64,000 bases of DNA, taken from NCBI GenBank assembly GCA_950295325.1, contig OX485806.1, positions 21,698,001 through 21,762,000 of the forward strand, in the 5' to 3' direction. The DNA is from Polytrichum commune. Taxonomy: Eukaryota; Streptophyta; Polytrichopsida; Polytrichales; Polytrichaceae. A model generated the notes under the pieces. The model saw only the letters and a program-made list of their open reading frames with translations, made no database searches and was not told the DNA's origin. The position numbers and the translations under genes are program-made. The stretch's first letter is position 1. Each line of letters starts with the position of its first letter. Below are positions 1-11,403 of the stretch, one piece after another.

Positions 1-461
1 AACAGTCACTGTATGACACTGTATGCTGGGGACATATATAACTTAACTTATTAGTCGACGTCTCTGTTCACAACAGGTGCGAAAAAAATGGCCGGGAAAA
101 GGGCCTACCTTACTGTCTAGCTTAGTACTGATGAGTGTGTGACTCAAGCACCAAAGGCCCGTGATGGCCTGTGAAATCGATCGACAACACATCCGTTACG
201 TTCCTAGTTAGTACCAATGTTGTGCGGGTGGGTGCCGTAGAGGGAGCTCTATTTTGACAAAATTCAAGTAAGTTATACTTCCCTCAAGTTTAGCCAAGTG
301 TCCATCTTACATTGGTCGAGACCTTCTTCGATCCCACATGGAAACTACATCATTCTGGAAGTAGTAGAGATGAAGTAGAGCGCTTTCTACAATATATGGA
401 TGGGTTTAACCTAGGAACTAGTAAGGGTATGTGTACGGGTGTAGAAAACACCTAGCCCATG
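1..461. other. no gene seen
   Basis: I see no coding stretch, RNA gene or clear repeat boundary here. All frames are closed at short intervals. Confidence 0.6.
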
Positions 462-937
462 TACAGTCCACCCTCTATAAATGTTAGGCTCTGGAGTAAA
501 ATTTTCCTAACATTTATAGTGAGTTAACATTGTAACAGTTATAAAGGGAGTTTTTTGAATGCTTAACAAATATAAATTCATTACAATTATGGAGGGAGAG
601 TTTTGCAAAATTATCATATATAAAATATGTGTATCAAATCAATCTTTTATTTTTATGAAACAAAATAAGAATCAATATAGTCTAGATGAATAATTTGATC
701 ACAAAAGTCAAATTTGGTGGCTTTTGCCACTTTGAAAGGTTGTGAGTCAATGTAATGGATGTCATCACACAATATTGGATGTATTTCGTAGGTTAACATT
801 TATAAGTGGCAAATTAACAAAGAGGGGAGTAGATTATTGTTAACATTCTAGTCAGCAATACGAGGGGAGTACGATTTTGTTAACAAATATAATGAGTTAA
901 CGCTTATAAGTGTAACGTTTATCGAGGGTGGACTGTA
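462..937. mobile_element. TA-flanked inverted-repeat element, Tc1/pogo-like MITE
   Basis: The left end reads CAGTCCACCCTCTATAAATG and the right end is its imperfect reverse complement (GAGGGTGGACTG), each bordered by TA. The inverted repeats match at about 21 of the first 24 positions. The interior holds several copies of a short gttaac/ttataa motif near both ends. TA-flanked ends starting CAG fit a non-autonomous Tc1/mariner or pogo element. No transposase is present. The family name is an inference from the ends only. Confidence 0.5.
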
Positions 938-939
938 GT

Positions 940-1710
940 ATCACATGGACAAAGTTGGCTAAGGTTTAGGTTTAGGGTTTTGTGGTGTCTCATGTAAACT
1001 CATCCATTGTGAAGTGAAATTGTAGTGAATTCTTTTTATAGCATGTGGTTTCCTTAGTTTTGAGGATTTGGCCTCGGAAATAGAATTGGAGATCCCGAGT
1101 TATTGTAGCATAGTTTAGTTGGATTGAATTCACCTTCGACTATGTAGGAGAGTTGATTTTTACTAGGGCCCCTTCATCTAGGATGGACGAGTTAACATAA
1201 ACTGCCACAAACCCCAAGCCAATGATTCATGGTGTCTATATAAACTCATCCATCCAGAAGGTCATAACACAACAAATTATTTATTTGCTTGCAAATTGTG
1301 GTTATTTTAATATGAATTAACTCCAAGAATAGCATCAAAGACCTTGATATAATTGGAATGAATTGGCCCCTGACGTGTAAGGGGCTTGTATTTTACTTTA
1401 GTCCCTTCATCCACGATGGATAAGTTTACATAAATGCCATGACTCCCAAAACGCTAGCAGAGCTTCCGGCCAAATTTTTGTGATGTCTATGTAAACTCAG
1501 TCATCATGGATGTGATAGTCACGACAAACTTTCTCATAGCATGAAAATAACTATTTATAGAGTATTGAACTCCATAAATGCCGTTCGATACCTCAAAGTG
1601 TTGTAGCAGAATCTAGTTAGATTTGATCGGCCCTCAGCATGTAAGTGGGTTGTCTTCATCATATCCCCTTCATCCACGATGGATGAGTTTACCTAGATGC
1701 CATAAAGCTC
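940..1710. repeat. diverged tandem repeat, about 230-260 bp unit, three copies
   Basis: Each unit carries a block containing cccttcatccacgatggatg followed by a short 'agtttacataaatgcca' stretch, and a second block 'gtgtctatgtaaactcatcc'. The first block recurs near 1171, 1403 and 1665, and the second near 985, 1232 and 1484. A related single block occurs at 27210-27245. No coding potential is seen. The units are old and differ by indels. Confidence 0.6.
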
Positions 1711-1734
1711 GAGCCATATCACATCTCTCAAAGC

Positions 1735-1960
1735 TACATTGAAGATGATATTTAATGTCACTTACTATTTGAAGTTATTGAATGCTATACCTTTTTACTG
1801 TATATCTCATATTCTACCAACAAATGTCAAGTTGGTGGTTTGAACATTGTCGAACATTCACAAGTCTACTTGGTAAAAGAATTACATCAATAGCTTAAAA
1901 AAGAAAGCATTGTGTAACTCCAAATGGTGAGTGACACTAAATATCACATTTAGTGTAGTA
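1735..1960. mobile_element. MITE, CACTAAATAT family (copy 1)
   Basis: A 226-bp element whose two ends are inverted copies of a motif close to CACTAAATATGATATTTAGT, itself nearly palindromic. The interior (around 1770-1920) matches the interior of the copy at 4054-4272 almost position for position. It has no ORF. The target duplication is unclear here. Confidence 0.65.
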
Positions 1961-2269
1961 TTGATACAAACTTGATATATACACATCTATAAACCATGCA
2001 AAATTCCATGATATCACCTACATGTCTATATACATTATGTGAATAAGATAAACATAAAATGTTTCGACATTGGCATAAATTAGACATAATATGAACAATT
2101 TTAGTATCGTGACCCACCATGTATCAACATTTTTACTTATAATGCTTTGGCCATCGATAATGAAAGAACAATGCATGCACAACACTGGTTCAAAGTTCAA
2201 ACCCAAGCTCTTCCGGAGTTCTCGGAAAATAGGCATGAAAACATGCAATTCAGGATGTAAGTAAGGGCC

Positions 2270-3110
2270 ACTTCACACACGAACTAAGGGCCGTGACCAT
2301 GTAATTGTCAAAGTCCTAGACTCTCATCCAACGGTGGTACCATGTCTTTAATTGACACGCTATGGCCACCTCCAAGATATAGGCCTGATGCAAATTCCGA
2401 CATACCGTGTTAGACCATGAAACATTGTTATAGGTGGTCATGTAGAAACCCATGTAGAGATTTCATCCATGATGATATCTTTGAACCCGTAGACTTTCAC
2501 CTTCTTGTGTGAAATGAACTTGGGCAGTCTCAGACTTCTCGACCAATGAGAGATCTTAGAATGCAATGGACATGGGCCTTCAGTCTCATATGTGAAGTGG
2601 GCCTAAGGGCCACTTCACAGATGAGACTGAGAAGCCTTGACCATCACACTTCAAGCACTCTCATTGGTGGAAAAGGTGGAGCTGGTCCAACTCTGCTTCA
2701 CACTACGCTTGAGGGACCAATGTAGCATATGAATGCATGAATGTAAAGTCTACATGGATTCCTACATGGCATCAAATGGATCATGTTTCATGGTCACTTG
2801 GACTATTTTCAAAAACCACTTCTTGGATGTAGGCCTAACATAAAACATGATGACCATGGCACTCCGAAATCTCAAAACCATTGATTTATTATATTGTATC
2901 ACATTTGAAGACCGGCCTAAATAGAAATTCATTGAAATAATATATGGTCGAGGGCCCGATCACATGTGACTTTACACTACACTTGAGGGTCCGTGACCAC
3001 ACTACATGATTTTGGAGGTGTCGTTGGGACGGTGGCCTTTGGACACTTTCTTTTGGGCTCTCACAATCTCATGGTCACGGCTCTTGGCTCGTGTGTGAAG
3101 TGGGCCTAAG
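2270..3110. mobile_element. two abutting MITEs of one family (TIR around acttcacacacgag)
   Basis: The elements run about 2270-2608 and 2603-3110. Each is bounded by cttagggccacttcacacac-type inverted ends followed by 'gagccgtgaccat'. The longer one is, in reverse orientation, the same element as 49256-49780 over its whole length. There is no ORF. The two copies share or nearly share the junction near 2605. Confidence 0.65.
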
Positions 3111-3867
3111 TAATTTGGGTAGGTTCTAGGCAATGATAATTGTTGTCAATTGAGCTCCTTCTAAGTTTGGTTCATTGTGCGTAACTGCCACGCCAATATA
3201 ATATTCTCAGAGGTGGGAGAAGAAATTATATCCTATGTGAATATGTTAAGTACATAATGTTCCTTGTTTGAAGGGGTAACTTATTGTTTATGATTGTTTG
3301 GGACCCATTACACATTCCCTCCTATTATGTCCCCGAAAGCTGGTCATTTCAAAAATGCCGTTGCTATTAGTGGAAGTAACATCTCCCACATGGCATCCAC
3401 TAGAATAAGGTAACGTAAGATAGAATTACTGGACAATTAAAGTAATAGTAAGTCAACCGATTTACACAGTACTACTGCTTCTACCGAATCCAAAATTCAA
3501 TGAGTTTGGAATTGTTTTACCTTCCCTTCTATTTTCTACTAATGTAACTTAGAGGTGCCTCATTTTAAATGGACACTTCATTTTGAGTGGTGAATCGTTT
3601 GGGTGTGGATTTAAGGATCGCTTTACAGATAGACCAAGAGTTGTGACCATGAAAATCTAAGGGCCGGTTCACGCATGGCTCCAAGTCTTAAGTCTCAATT
3701 CACTTGAGGTCAATCCGTGCAATCTCAGTTGTTGAGAGCATGGAAGTTGGGACTCACCAACACATAGGGTCCTCAATCCTTAGTCCTCAACCCCGAGTAG
3801 GACATTGTAACCTGTATGTATTTATTATGTATCTCTGATACCCCTAGTTCCAACCAAACTCTACTAT
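3111..3867. other. no gene; faint repeat traces
   Basis: There is no coding evidence. A short stretch at 3556-3640 weakly resembles the dispersed 'gtggatctaagaacggacac' family described at 37530, and 3612-3700 carries a decayed end of the acttcacacacgag MITE. Confidence 0.5.
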
Positions 3868-4369
3868 ATGTAACACTAGAGGACTCCTGACCCTCGGAGA
3901 TCTAATAGTTCTAAAAGGTAAAGGGGAGTTACCCACTAATTGGGCTATGATGTTGCATGATGTTCTCACCTCATGCATAATCATCATTAGTTAAGAGCAC
4001 TTAACTCACCCCAAAGGCACAAAGGGAGAGTTGGTTAACTATATGCTCGAGGGTTACACTAAATATGATATTTAGTGTCCTTACTATTTGGAATTACGCA
4101 ACGCTATAACTGTTTAAAGTACATCTCATTTTTTACCAGCAAATGTCAAATTGGTTGTTTGGACATTAAAGAACATCACCATTCGCACTTGGTAAAACAT
4201 CACAATAATAGTAACAAAGTATAGTAATGTGTAACTCCAATTAGTTTGTAACACTAAATGTCATATTTAGTTGAGGGAGCTTCAACTCTCAGTTCCTATA
4301 AGTATATAGACTCAAGGTTAGGTGGATCATGTCTCTTATTTTTCCTCTCCATTTTTGAGAGACGTTACA
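3868..4369 (+). repeat. gypsy-1 5-prime LTR (left edge approximate)
   Basis: The segment starts TGTAACACTAG and ends GACGTTACA, one base before a primer-binding site. TG...CA ends next to a tRNA primer site are the hallmark of a 5-prime LTR. A second TGTAAC at 3806 could be the true start. I did not find the matching 3-prime LTR in the window, so the left edge is an inference. A MITE sits inside at 4054-4272. Confidence 0.5.
4054..4272. mobile_element. MITE, CACTAAATAT family (copy 2), GAGGG duplication
   Basis: A 219-bp element with inverted ends (ttacactaaatatgatattt and its reverse complement). It is flanked on both sides by GAGGG (4049-4053 and 4273-4277). The interior matches copy 1. 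It is inserted in the gypsy-1 LTR and is therefore younger than that element. Confidence 0.7.
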
Positions 4370-4370
4370 T

Positions 4371-4382
4371 TGGTATCAGAGC
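4371..4382 (+). other. gypsy-1 primer-binding site (initiator tRNA-Met)
   Basis: TGGTATCAGAGC is complementary to the 3-prime end of plant initiator tRNA-Met, the usual primer of plant LTR retrotransposons. It lies one base after the LTR end. It fixes the element's plus orientation. Confidence 0.75.
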
Positions 4383-5396
4383 TCTAAGCTCTTGTACCTT
4401 TGTGTTTTGGGTGTTGTTACTTTTTTGTTGCGTAACGTTTGTGTTTCAAGTTGGTGAGACAATTAGAGTTATTATTGGATATCAATAGGACTAGCGATAA
4501 GATTGCACAAGCATATACACATACACAAATGCATATGAACAATACTTGGAGTGAGATGGTCTCATGCTCTCCTTCCTTTGTCTTTTATTATTTTTATTCT
4601 TTTCATTGGTTCATGCAAACAATATGGGATACCTCTTATCCTCTTCGGACTAGCATTATAGCCATATTCTAGCCTTATTGTTTCTCATGCCTCTTTCATT
4701 ATATTTTTTATTGACTACGAGCAATCTAATGCTCTACCTTCTACAATTATTTTACAAGGAAAGGAACAAATTTATTGCTTCAGGATGTATAAGGAATAGA
4801 TTTTAATTTAAGAGAGGTAAGAGGAGCGCTAAGGCATGCACCTTAAATTCTTGTGACATGCGTCGTAATTTCTTGGGAGGGTGCAGGAGGAACAACACAA
4901 TAGGTGCATGAGGATCGATGTGCAAGAGAGGGACTAGAAGTTGGTCCTATATATATATATATATTCAGGAAGGGGGTGGTTGGTGAAAATTTTGAAGCAC
5001 GCTCGAAGCATACGAGGTGCATTCACGCATGCTGACAACCAATGCAATACCCAACTAACTTATTGATACCTACACCACAGTGATATCATGTTTTGCGTGT
5101 ACATGGGGCACTTACTAGATCAACACGTCAAATTCATGTTTTTACATATTCTACGAGTTATTTGCTTGATATAAATTATACTGCAAATTTTTGGTGACCA
5201 AACCAATAGGTCATATGCACATTTGTTTTTTTGCAAGTGTTTCTCAAGGCTTTTAGGAGATTCAAGTGCTCCCTTTTGAGTTCTTTTATATTTATTTGAA
5301 TATATTATGGTTTGTCAAGTTTTTGGATTCAGTCACATGGCTCTTTGGTTTTAGGGTATTGTTTCCATAGTAGTGTAGAATACTACGACAAAGGGT

Positions 5397-6470
5397 ATGG
5401 ATATCTTTGCTCTTAGTAAAAATGCCTCTCCTTCCACCGTTAACCTTGTTTCTACCTTTCCAATAGTTGCAATAACTGAGGAAAATATGGACAAATTGCT
5501 CACACGGAAAATATTGGAACAATGTGAAGGTAAGTTGATTGATGACCGTGATCAATTTGCGATGTTGGAACTAAATTATGAGAAGCTCAAGAATTTTATA
5601 TAAAAACTTGAGGATGGCCAAATTTAACAAGGATTAAAGCTATGTTTCTTGGAAATAATGCAAGAAAATAAAATCGGTAAATTTGTCAACGCCTTGACAA
5701 AACTTGAAAAGTTTCAAAAACATTTAAAAATGACAATTTTGGCTTGGGTGGCTCAAATTCCAAAGTTCCTCATTGCAAGTTGCATTCCGCATGATAATTG
5801 GCTCTACACAACCTCCATTTATTTGGAGATTAATGTGGCCCAACATTGGGACGTATTGGCATAAGAGCTACAAGCTATTGGGAAAGACCATTGCATTGAC
5901 AATATTTCAAGGAAATTCTTATTTGCTCTTATGGGAGTGTTAATCCATAGAGGGTTGCACGTACTAAACTCCGCCTTCTTTCTCATAGAGGGTATGTGAA
6001 AGAGTAAGTCAATGAGTTTCAACATTTGTGCTCCCGTGTAATTAAGTTTCTCATCTCCATTGGTTCTACGGTGGAATGGTTTTTAGTGGGGCTCAAAGAA
6101 GATTTTAGAAACAAAGTCATGGGAGGACATCAAGCACCTCATTCACAATGCACTCACCCTTGACACCACTTATACTCAAGCTATAAAATGGGAAGAGGAC
6201 ACCAAGCCTCGATCCAACACAATGGAGCCTATTAGTTCTAGTATTGTGCATGGAAAGGAGTCTCGTTAGTCACACTCCTTTTGCTCCAACTTCTACAAGA
6301 AGTTGGGAACTCGAAAGAATAAGTATGCAAAGAACGCAAATTTGAAGGACGGGCATTCTTTTATTTGTCATCAAGAAGGTGAAATTGCTCATAATTGTCC
6401 TCAAAGTAAGGATGTGGCACCCAAGACTACAAATAAAATAAAGAAGTATGTTCCCAAGTCTAACACTTAG
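5397..6470 (+). pseudogene. gypsy-1 gag remnant
   Basis: This is a broken reading frame in several pieces. Around 5995-6115 it reads like the gag stretch that ends 'EWFLVGLKEDFRNKV', the region before the nucleocapsid in Ty3-type gag. A damaged zinc knuckle follows near 6360-6405 (CHQEGEIAHNCP: first Cys, Gly, His and last Cys present, the second Cys and spacing lost). A run of basic residues follows and the frame stops near 6469. At least one frameshift and several stops separate the pieces. Gag would coat the RNA in the cytoplasm. It is non-functional here. Its position after the primer site and before the protease/RT traces supports the assignment. Confidence 0.55.
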
Positions 6471-6948
6471 ACAACAAGCTAGTGTCTAGACAAGGTCAAG
6501 TTTTGGAACAATTATTTGATTTTTAATTAAGTGTGTTAGAAGTTATCTAGAGTAAACCCAACACGCATTTTGATGTAATTTTGTGTGATATTTTGAATAA
6601 AGACATCATTTGTGAACTTTGTTACTCCCAGTAAAGGTTGTTTATGATGAAAAATCTAATATATTTAGAACTTGTTCATTAGTTTTTCTCTCATCACAAG
6701 ATTTATAAAGTTTATTAAGGGCCTATTTGCATATTAAACTAGAGGTATCATGTGATACCTCAACATGTTTTGTTGTTGAATAACATAAGGCAAAATACCT
6801 TAAGAGAAATTCGACAAGGTTTAAACTATTGCATCAATTTGGATCAAATTCAATACTATGGCAAGTATCTATGGATGAAGCCATGCCACACATTTTGAAG
6901 AAGCTCACAGTGTCATCTCAACTGATGACAAACTTCTGAAGGCAAGTA

Positions 6949-7350
6949 GTGCATCATGCTGCATATGTTTTAATAAATATTATTGCTTCACATTTTGTTT
7001 TTGTTAATACCTTCGGGTTGAAAATAATGAAGGGCAGTAACACTTTGGTGATAGGCAATGTTGATCAGGTCCCTATAGACATGCATACTGAAATCATACT
7101 AAGATATAACAATATTATAGTCAAATTAATTCCATTGTCTCCAAGTTGAGTGATGGTATTGACATGAGGTTGGGTAACAAATGGCTAGTACAACACAGTG
7201 CATGGTTGGATTTTCAATCTATATATTGTGTGTGGTTATAAGGGTTGTCGTTAACTGACTATGTATGTGAACACAATGCAAACTCAATTGTCGAAATCCC
7301 CATAGACTCACTGCCATGCAATTTAAATGGCCAATTCATAAGGGAGCAAC
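6949..7350 (+). pseudogene. gypsy-1 protease-region remnant (tentative)
   Basis: A 66-codon open stretch (6949-7149) followed by closed frames lies exactly where the aspartic protease should be, between gag and RT. The reading 'HFVFVNTFGLKIMKGS' resembles the part after the active site of retroelement proteases. I do not see an intact D-S/T-G triad. The assignment rests mostly on position. Confidence 0.3.
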
Positions 7351-7873
7351 CAGTCACGGGTAGATCACTTAGTGCATTTTAAAAACGACGTGCGGCATAA
7401 TAAAGAGAGGATTCAAATCATTTGAAATAAAAATTATAAAGGAATTCCAAATAACGAAGGGGCTATTAAATGTAGACAATCCCATTATAAGTAAGTTAGA
7501 TGCACATAAAACGCGGGCCATTATTTTTTGTAATATTAATATAAGGGCTGAAGACAAGGATCCTAGAATGTATATTTAGAATGGTATGTAAATGGATTTA
7601 GGACTCACGGGGATGGATGATAATTGGGATTTCCGTCTGTCCAAAAATGGCTTAAAAGGAGTATAGAGTACAAAAAATTGCAGTGACTTGGACAATATAA
7701 GTAATGAAAGGGTGCAAACAAATGGGCCATTTTTGAAATTTAAGTAATTATAGGGAGGTTTTAATTCAACCCTTGAAGGTAAATAGCCCCAAAACAAAAA
7801 AAAACCCTAGCCGCACGTGGTGCACAAAAATGCCTTAGAATAATCTACCTGTGCAACCAATTTCCTAGTTTAA

Positions 7874-8134
7874 TTGATTGTGCTTGGAGATGATGTAGAG
7901 AACACATTGACACTACCTTATACCACAATGTTGGAGGCATTTGCTTATGAATTTAAGCCTTTACCAAGTGGATTACCTCTAGAGCAAGAAATTGCCCTTA
8001 CTAATCTTCTTGAGCCGGATGGGAACCCACCTTTTAGGCCAGTCTATAGGTTGAGTCCTCTAGAGTTGAAAGTGGCTAAGATGCAAATCAAGGAATACTT
8101 GGAAAATGGATGGATTGCCTAGTTCATCGCCATA
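7874..8134 (+). pseudogene. gypsy-1 reverse transcriptase, N-terminal part
   Basis: The frame ends with RPVYRLSPLELKVAKMQIKE and then EYLENGWI, the conserved entry to Ty3/gypsy reverse transcriptase. A +1 shift then gives the usual PSSSPY just before the reading is cut at 8134. The palm and the rest of RT are absent here. The YLDD box reappears at 17863, on the far side of the foldback element. About 95 codons of RT between the two halves are missing, so the interruption came with a deletion. Confidence 0.8.
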
Positions 8135-9453
8135 TGTGGTGACAATTGTTACTCCAAGTGAAGTAACAACCTACAAGACTGGCCGGATGGGTGTACTACT
8201 CTAGTGCCTCCAAGCAATGACCTTCTAATTCCCATAATGTTGGAGACCAATGTAGGGTCTGATTTAGAGGATTAATGCCGAACACTACTGCATGACACGC
8301 ATGACACTACTGTATGACACGCATGACATTACTGTATGACACGCATGACACTACTGCATGCCATGCAACACATGATCACAAAGCACGAATGCAAAATATT
8401 GATATAGTGGGCTAATGCAAAACAATAGCGCAAGCCTAATACGAAACCTAATGCAGAAGAATAATACCGAACATAGTGCATGAGAGTAATATCGAAGTTG
8501 ATGCAAGAAACTAATGTAGAATCTACTACATAAGACTAATATAGAGGGTTGATGCAGTGGACTGATGTAGGACGTAATACAGAAGTTTAATATAGGAGAT
8601 TAATGCATGAGACTAATGCGGATTTCAATGCAGAACGTAATGCAAGAGACTAAGATGAGAGATTATTACAGAGAATTGATTTAACAATAATGTAAGGCTA
8701 ACACATAAACTAGTGTATAGACTAAGGTGAGAACTACTGGAAGAAAAGATTAAGGAACCATTAAGTAACATCCAATAACTTAGGATATAAAATCCAATGC
8801 AACTAGACAATAACACATATCTTCAATAGGGCTCAAAAACCATTTTGTCCATCAATCATATTCTTATATTTCAACAACTAATTGCATCTACCTATATGAA
8901 GAGGGGCAAAGAAAAGAGTCATGCTAACCACAAAGGTGAGAGAGAGAGAGAGAGAGAAGTCTAGTCCTAACCACTAGAATGAGAGAGTGAGAATGAACCC
9001 TTGCACTCCATTTGGGGTACTACCCCTTCCAACCACCAAGTTTTCTTAGCCGTAGATCAAGTCATACCTACATCTAACGGCTGGCCTTTACGGCCGCCAC
9101 AACCCTAGCCTCCATTATCTAAACCCCTAGATCCAACGGTGTTGGTCTCCCAACCGTTTGATCCAACGACCTTCATCTGCTCCACATCTCATCCGTTGAC
9201 GTCATCCTCCGTTCGTTGATGTCCTACGTTTACACCTTCATCCGCTCGACTTCTTATCTAATTGATATCATCTTTTGTTCGTTGTCGTCCTACGATGTCA
9301 TTCATCCCTTCGGCGCCGTCCTACACTGTCATTCATCCCTTCGACGTTGTTTTCGCTATTCTTTATCCATTCGGCGGCGTCCTACACTGTCATTCATTCC
9401 TTCGACATTGTCTTTCGCTGTCTTTCATCCATTGTCTAAATTTCTTCATTTTG
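8135..9453 (+). repeat. left arm of foldback element
   Basis: This arm pairs with 16296-17831 in inverted orientation. It contains a (GA)n run at 8937-8957. The 89-114 codon open frames across 9216-9560 come from the 30-bp repeat units and do not look like protein. Confidence 0.7.
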
Positions 9454-9624
9454 GCAAAACTAGAGATGAATATACAACAGTGTCTGCTAATTCATCAAAC
9501 ATACCATCAATGCCAGGTAATGTACAACGATTTATTATCGTTTGCTTATTAATTGCATAATAATTGACTACCATTCATAGTGCTTCATTTTGTTCTTGAC
9601 AAATAATATGGAAGACTCATATGG

Positions 9625-9792
9625 TGTCGCAACCCTTGCTAGGTCCCTTAACAATCTTGCCAATTTTCAATTCTAGCAAAGGTTACGAGCGCTAACCATT
9701 CGCATTCCGCCATGCTAATGATTAGCGCTCGTAACCTTTGCTAGAATTGAAAATTGGCAAGATTGTTAAGGGACCTAGCAAGGGTTGCGACA
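9625..9792 (+). repeat. palindromic 5-prime end of the chromovirus
   Basis: Two perfect 69-bp arms (9625-9693 and 9724-9792) are inverted copies separated by 30 bases. The right arm is the direct counterpart of the last 69 bp of the 3-prime LTR. The left part (9625-9726) is an inverted copy of the last 102 bp of that LTR (15765-15866). A normal 5-prime LTR of about 1.75 kb is absent. The structure looks like an LTR end that was copied back on itself. Confidence 0.75.
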
Positions 9793-9794
9793 CT

Positions 9795-9806
9795 TGGTAT
9801 CAGAGC
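9795..9806 (+). other. chromovirus primer-binding site (initiator tRNA-Met)
   Basis: TGGTATCAGAGC lies two bases after the LTR end (…GCGACA CT) and is complementary to initiator tRNA-Met. Confidence 0.8.
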
Positions 9807-10462
9807 AGGGTTCCAAGTTTTGAGCTCGCACTTTGAGGGAAACATGGCTATCAAAAATGCGGGTTATGATGGTGAGCCCGGGGTTTCCAAAAGGTTGTGA
9901 GGCTCAAATTGGAACAAGGATCATGTGCAAGTGGAATTTGACCATACCATTGGTTCTAATGACAATGGTGGGCATGAGGGTGGATTTGGTAAGGAAAATG
10001 GAGGAGTGCTTTGAAAAGGGCTCCCGGAAACCTCAAAAAAACTTTTGGGGCCTAGAATACCGAAAGCACCCAAAACCTTGGAGGGCATTAATGTTGGATT
10101 GAAATTCCAATTCGAAATGCCTGGAAGGTATTGATGTTGGAATGAATTTGGTGCTAATGAGGCACCCGGGGCCTCTTAAGGCCTATGTGCGCTATTCAAA
10201 CGCACAAATGAAGGATACACCTAAAACGGACGAGCTTTCTAAGAAATGCATCCTTTTAGGTGGGGTTTTAAAAGCGGGTGGTGGATGCCTTGTTTAAGTC
10301 CCCAAGGCTTCTTGAGGACATGGTGGGGACCATCAAGTTTGCAAGAGCATTGAAGCCGATGGTCCTAAAGAGAAGTTTGGCGGCGCATCACCACAAGTGG
10401 CTTTAGCCAAAGTAGGTCCCAAAGAAATGAGTGCAAATTGTTTGGTCCATTTTACTTAGGCA

Positions 10463-10785
10463 AAACATGTTGGTGCCGCGGACGGAATGTTGAAAGGTGG
10501 CTTTATGCTTCCAAAGCAAATCATACTTGTGCCGCGGACGGAATGTTGGGAGGTGGGTTTGTCCTACCAAGGCAATTCATGTTTGTGCCGCGGACGGAGT
10601 GTGGGAAGGTGGCTTTGTGCTACCAAGGCAAAACATGTTTGTTTTGCGGACAAACTATTAGAAATTGGTTTTGTGGCACCAAACCAATTTGTCCCGCGGA
10701 CGAAATGTTTAAAGTTGGCTTTGCGGACCAAGCCAAGCCAAGTTGCGGAGGACCAAATGTAAGACGATGGCATTGTGGCCAAGGC
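10463..10785 (+). repeat. 57-bp tandem repeats, about six units
   Basis: Units begin 'ttgtgccgcggacggaatg' and continue 'aaggtggctttgtgctaccaaggcaaa'. They recur about every 57 bases, with the last two strongly diverged. As protein, one unit reads PRTECGKVALCYQGK. Small length changes move the frame from unit to unit. The array lies where gag is expected in the chromovirus. No zinc knuckle is seen. Confidence 0.7.
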
Positions 10786-10988
10786 TAGTAGCCTTAAGCC
10801 GAGGCCAAGTCTTTTGTACCTTGAGGCTCAAATGAATGGGAGAAATGTCTCATGGGTTGACAAAGAGGCAAGCCATTCCTTCTTGAGCCCAAAACTCACA
10901 AGGGAGTTGGGGCTTGCCGATTGATAGAGCGGGCAAGCCCACCAAGGTGTGGTTTGGAAAGGGCGAACCGCATGAGACAAAGGAGGCC

Positions 10989-11303
10989 GCGATGCATATA
11001 ACCTTTCAATGTGGGACATTGGATTTTTGTCAAAATTTCATACCATGTGAAATAGATGAAATGCATGTCATTGTGAAGGCCGCCTTCTTTGAAACTCACA
11101 TGAAAGATGTGAGGTGCAAGCCGGTGTGCTTGCGGTGCATTATGATGTGTCATAATGGCAATGAGTTGATGTTCAAATTGACAAGGACTCCTATGGTAGG
11201 AGGACCCAAGTTGAATTTGGTCTTAATGGACCAACTGAAAAATAGAAAACATAATGGTCGTGGTTCCATTGGAGCAACTCCAAGAAATGTATGGAGAGGC
11301 TAG
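10989..11303 (+). pseudogene. chromovirus protease-region remnant
   Basis: An open stretch reads like the retropepsin region of plant chromoviruses: 'TLDFCQNFIPCEIDEMHVI', then 'KAAFFETHMKDVRCKPV', then 'FKLTRTPMVGGPKLNLVL'. I do not see a clean DTG/DSG. It is followed by a stop and a short linker ('VLPKKLPPRSE') typical of the run-up to RT. The catalytic assignment is by family resemblance. Confidence 0.5.
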
Positions 11304-11403
11304 GAAAGATGGGCCTCCTCCAAATCACATTGGTGGGATGTTGGTGAGATACAAGAATGTATTCACCAATGTGTTGCCCAAAAAGTTACCGCCAAGGAGT
11401 GAA

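Noticed and set aside
9216-9560. Open frames of 89-114 codons near 9216-9560 and, on the minus strand, at 16289-16627
   Set aside because: They are the 30-bp repeat units of the foldback arms read as protein, and both arms show the same repetitive pattern.
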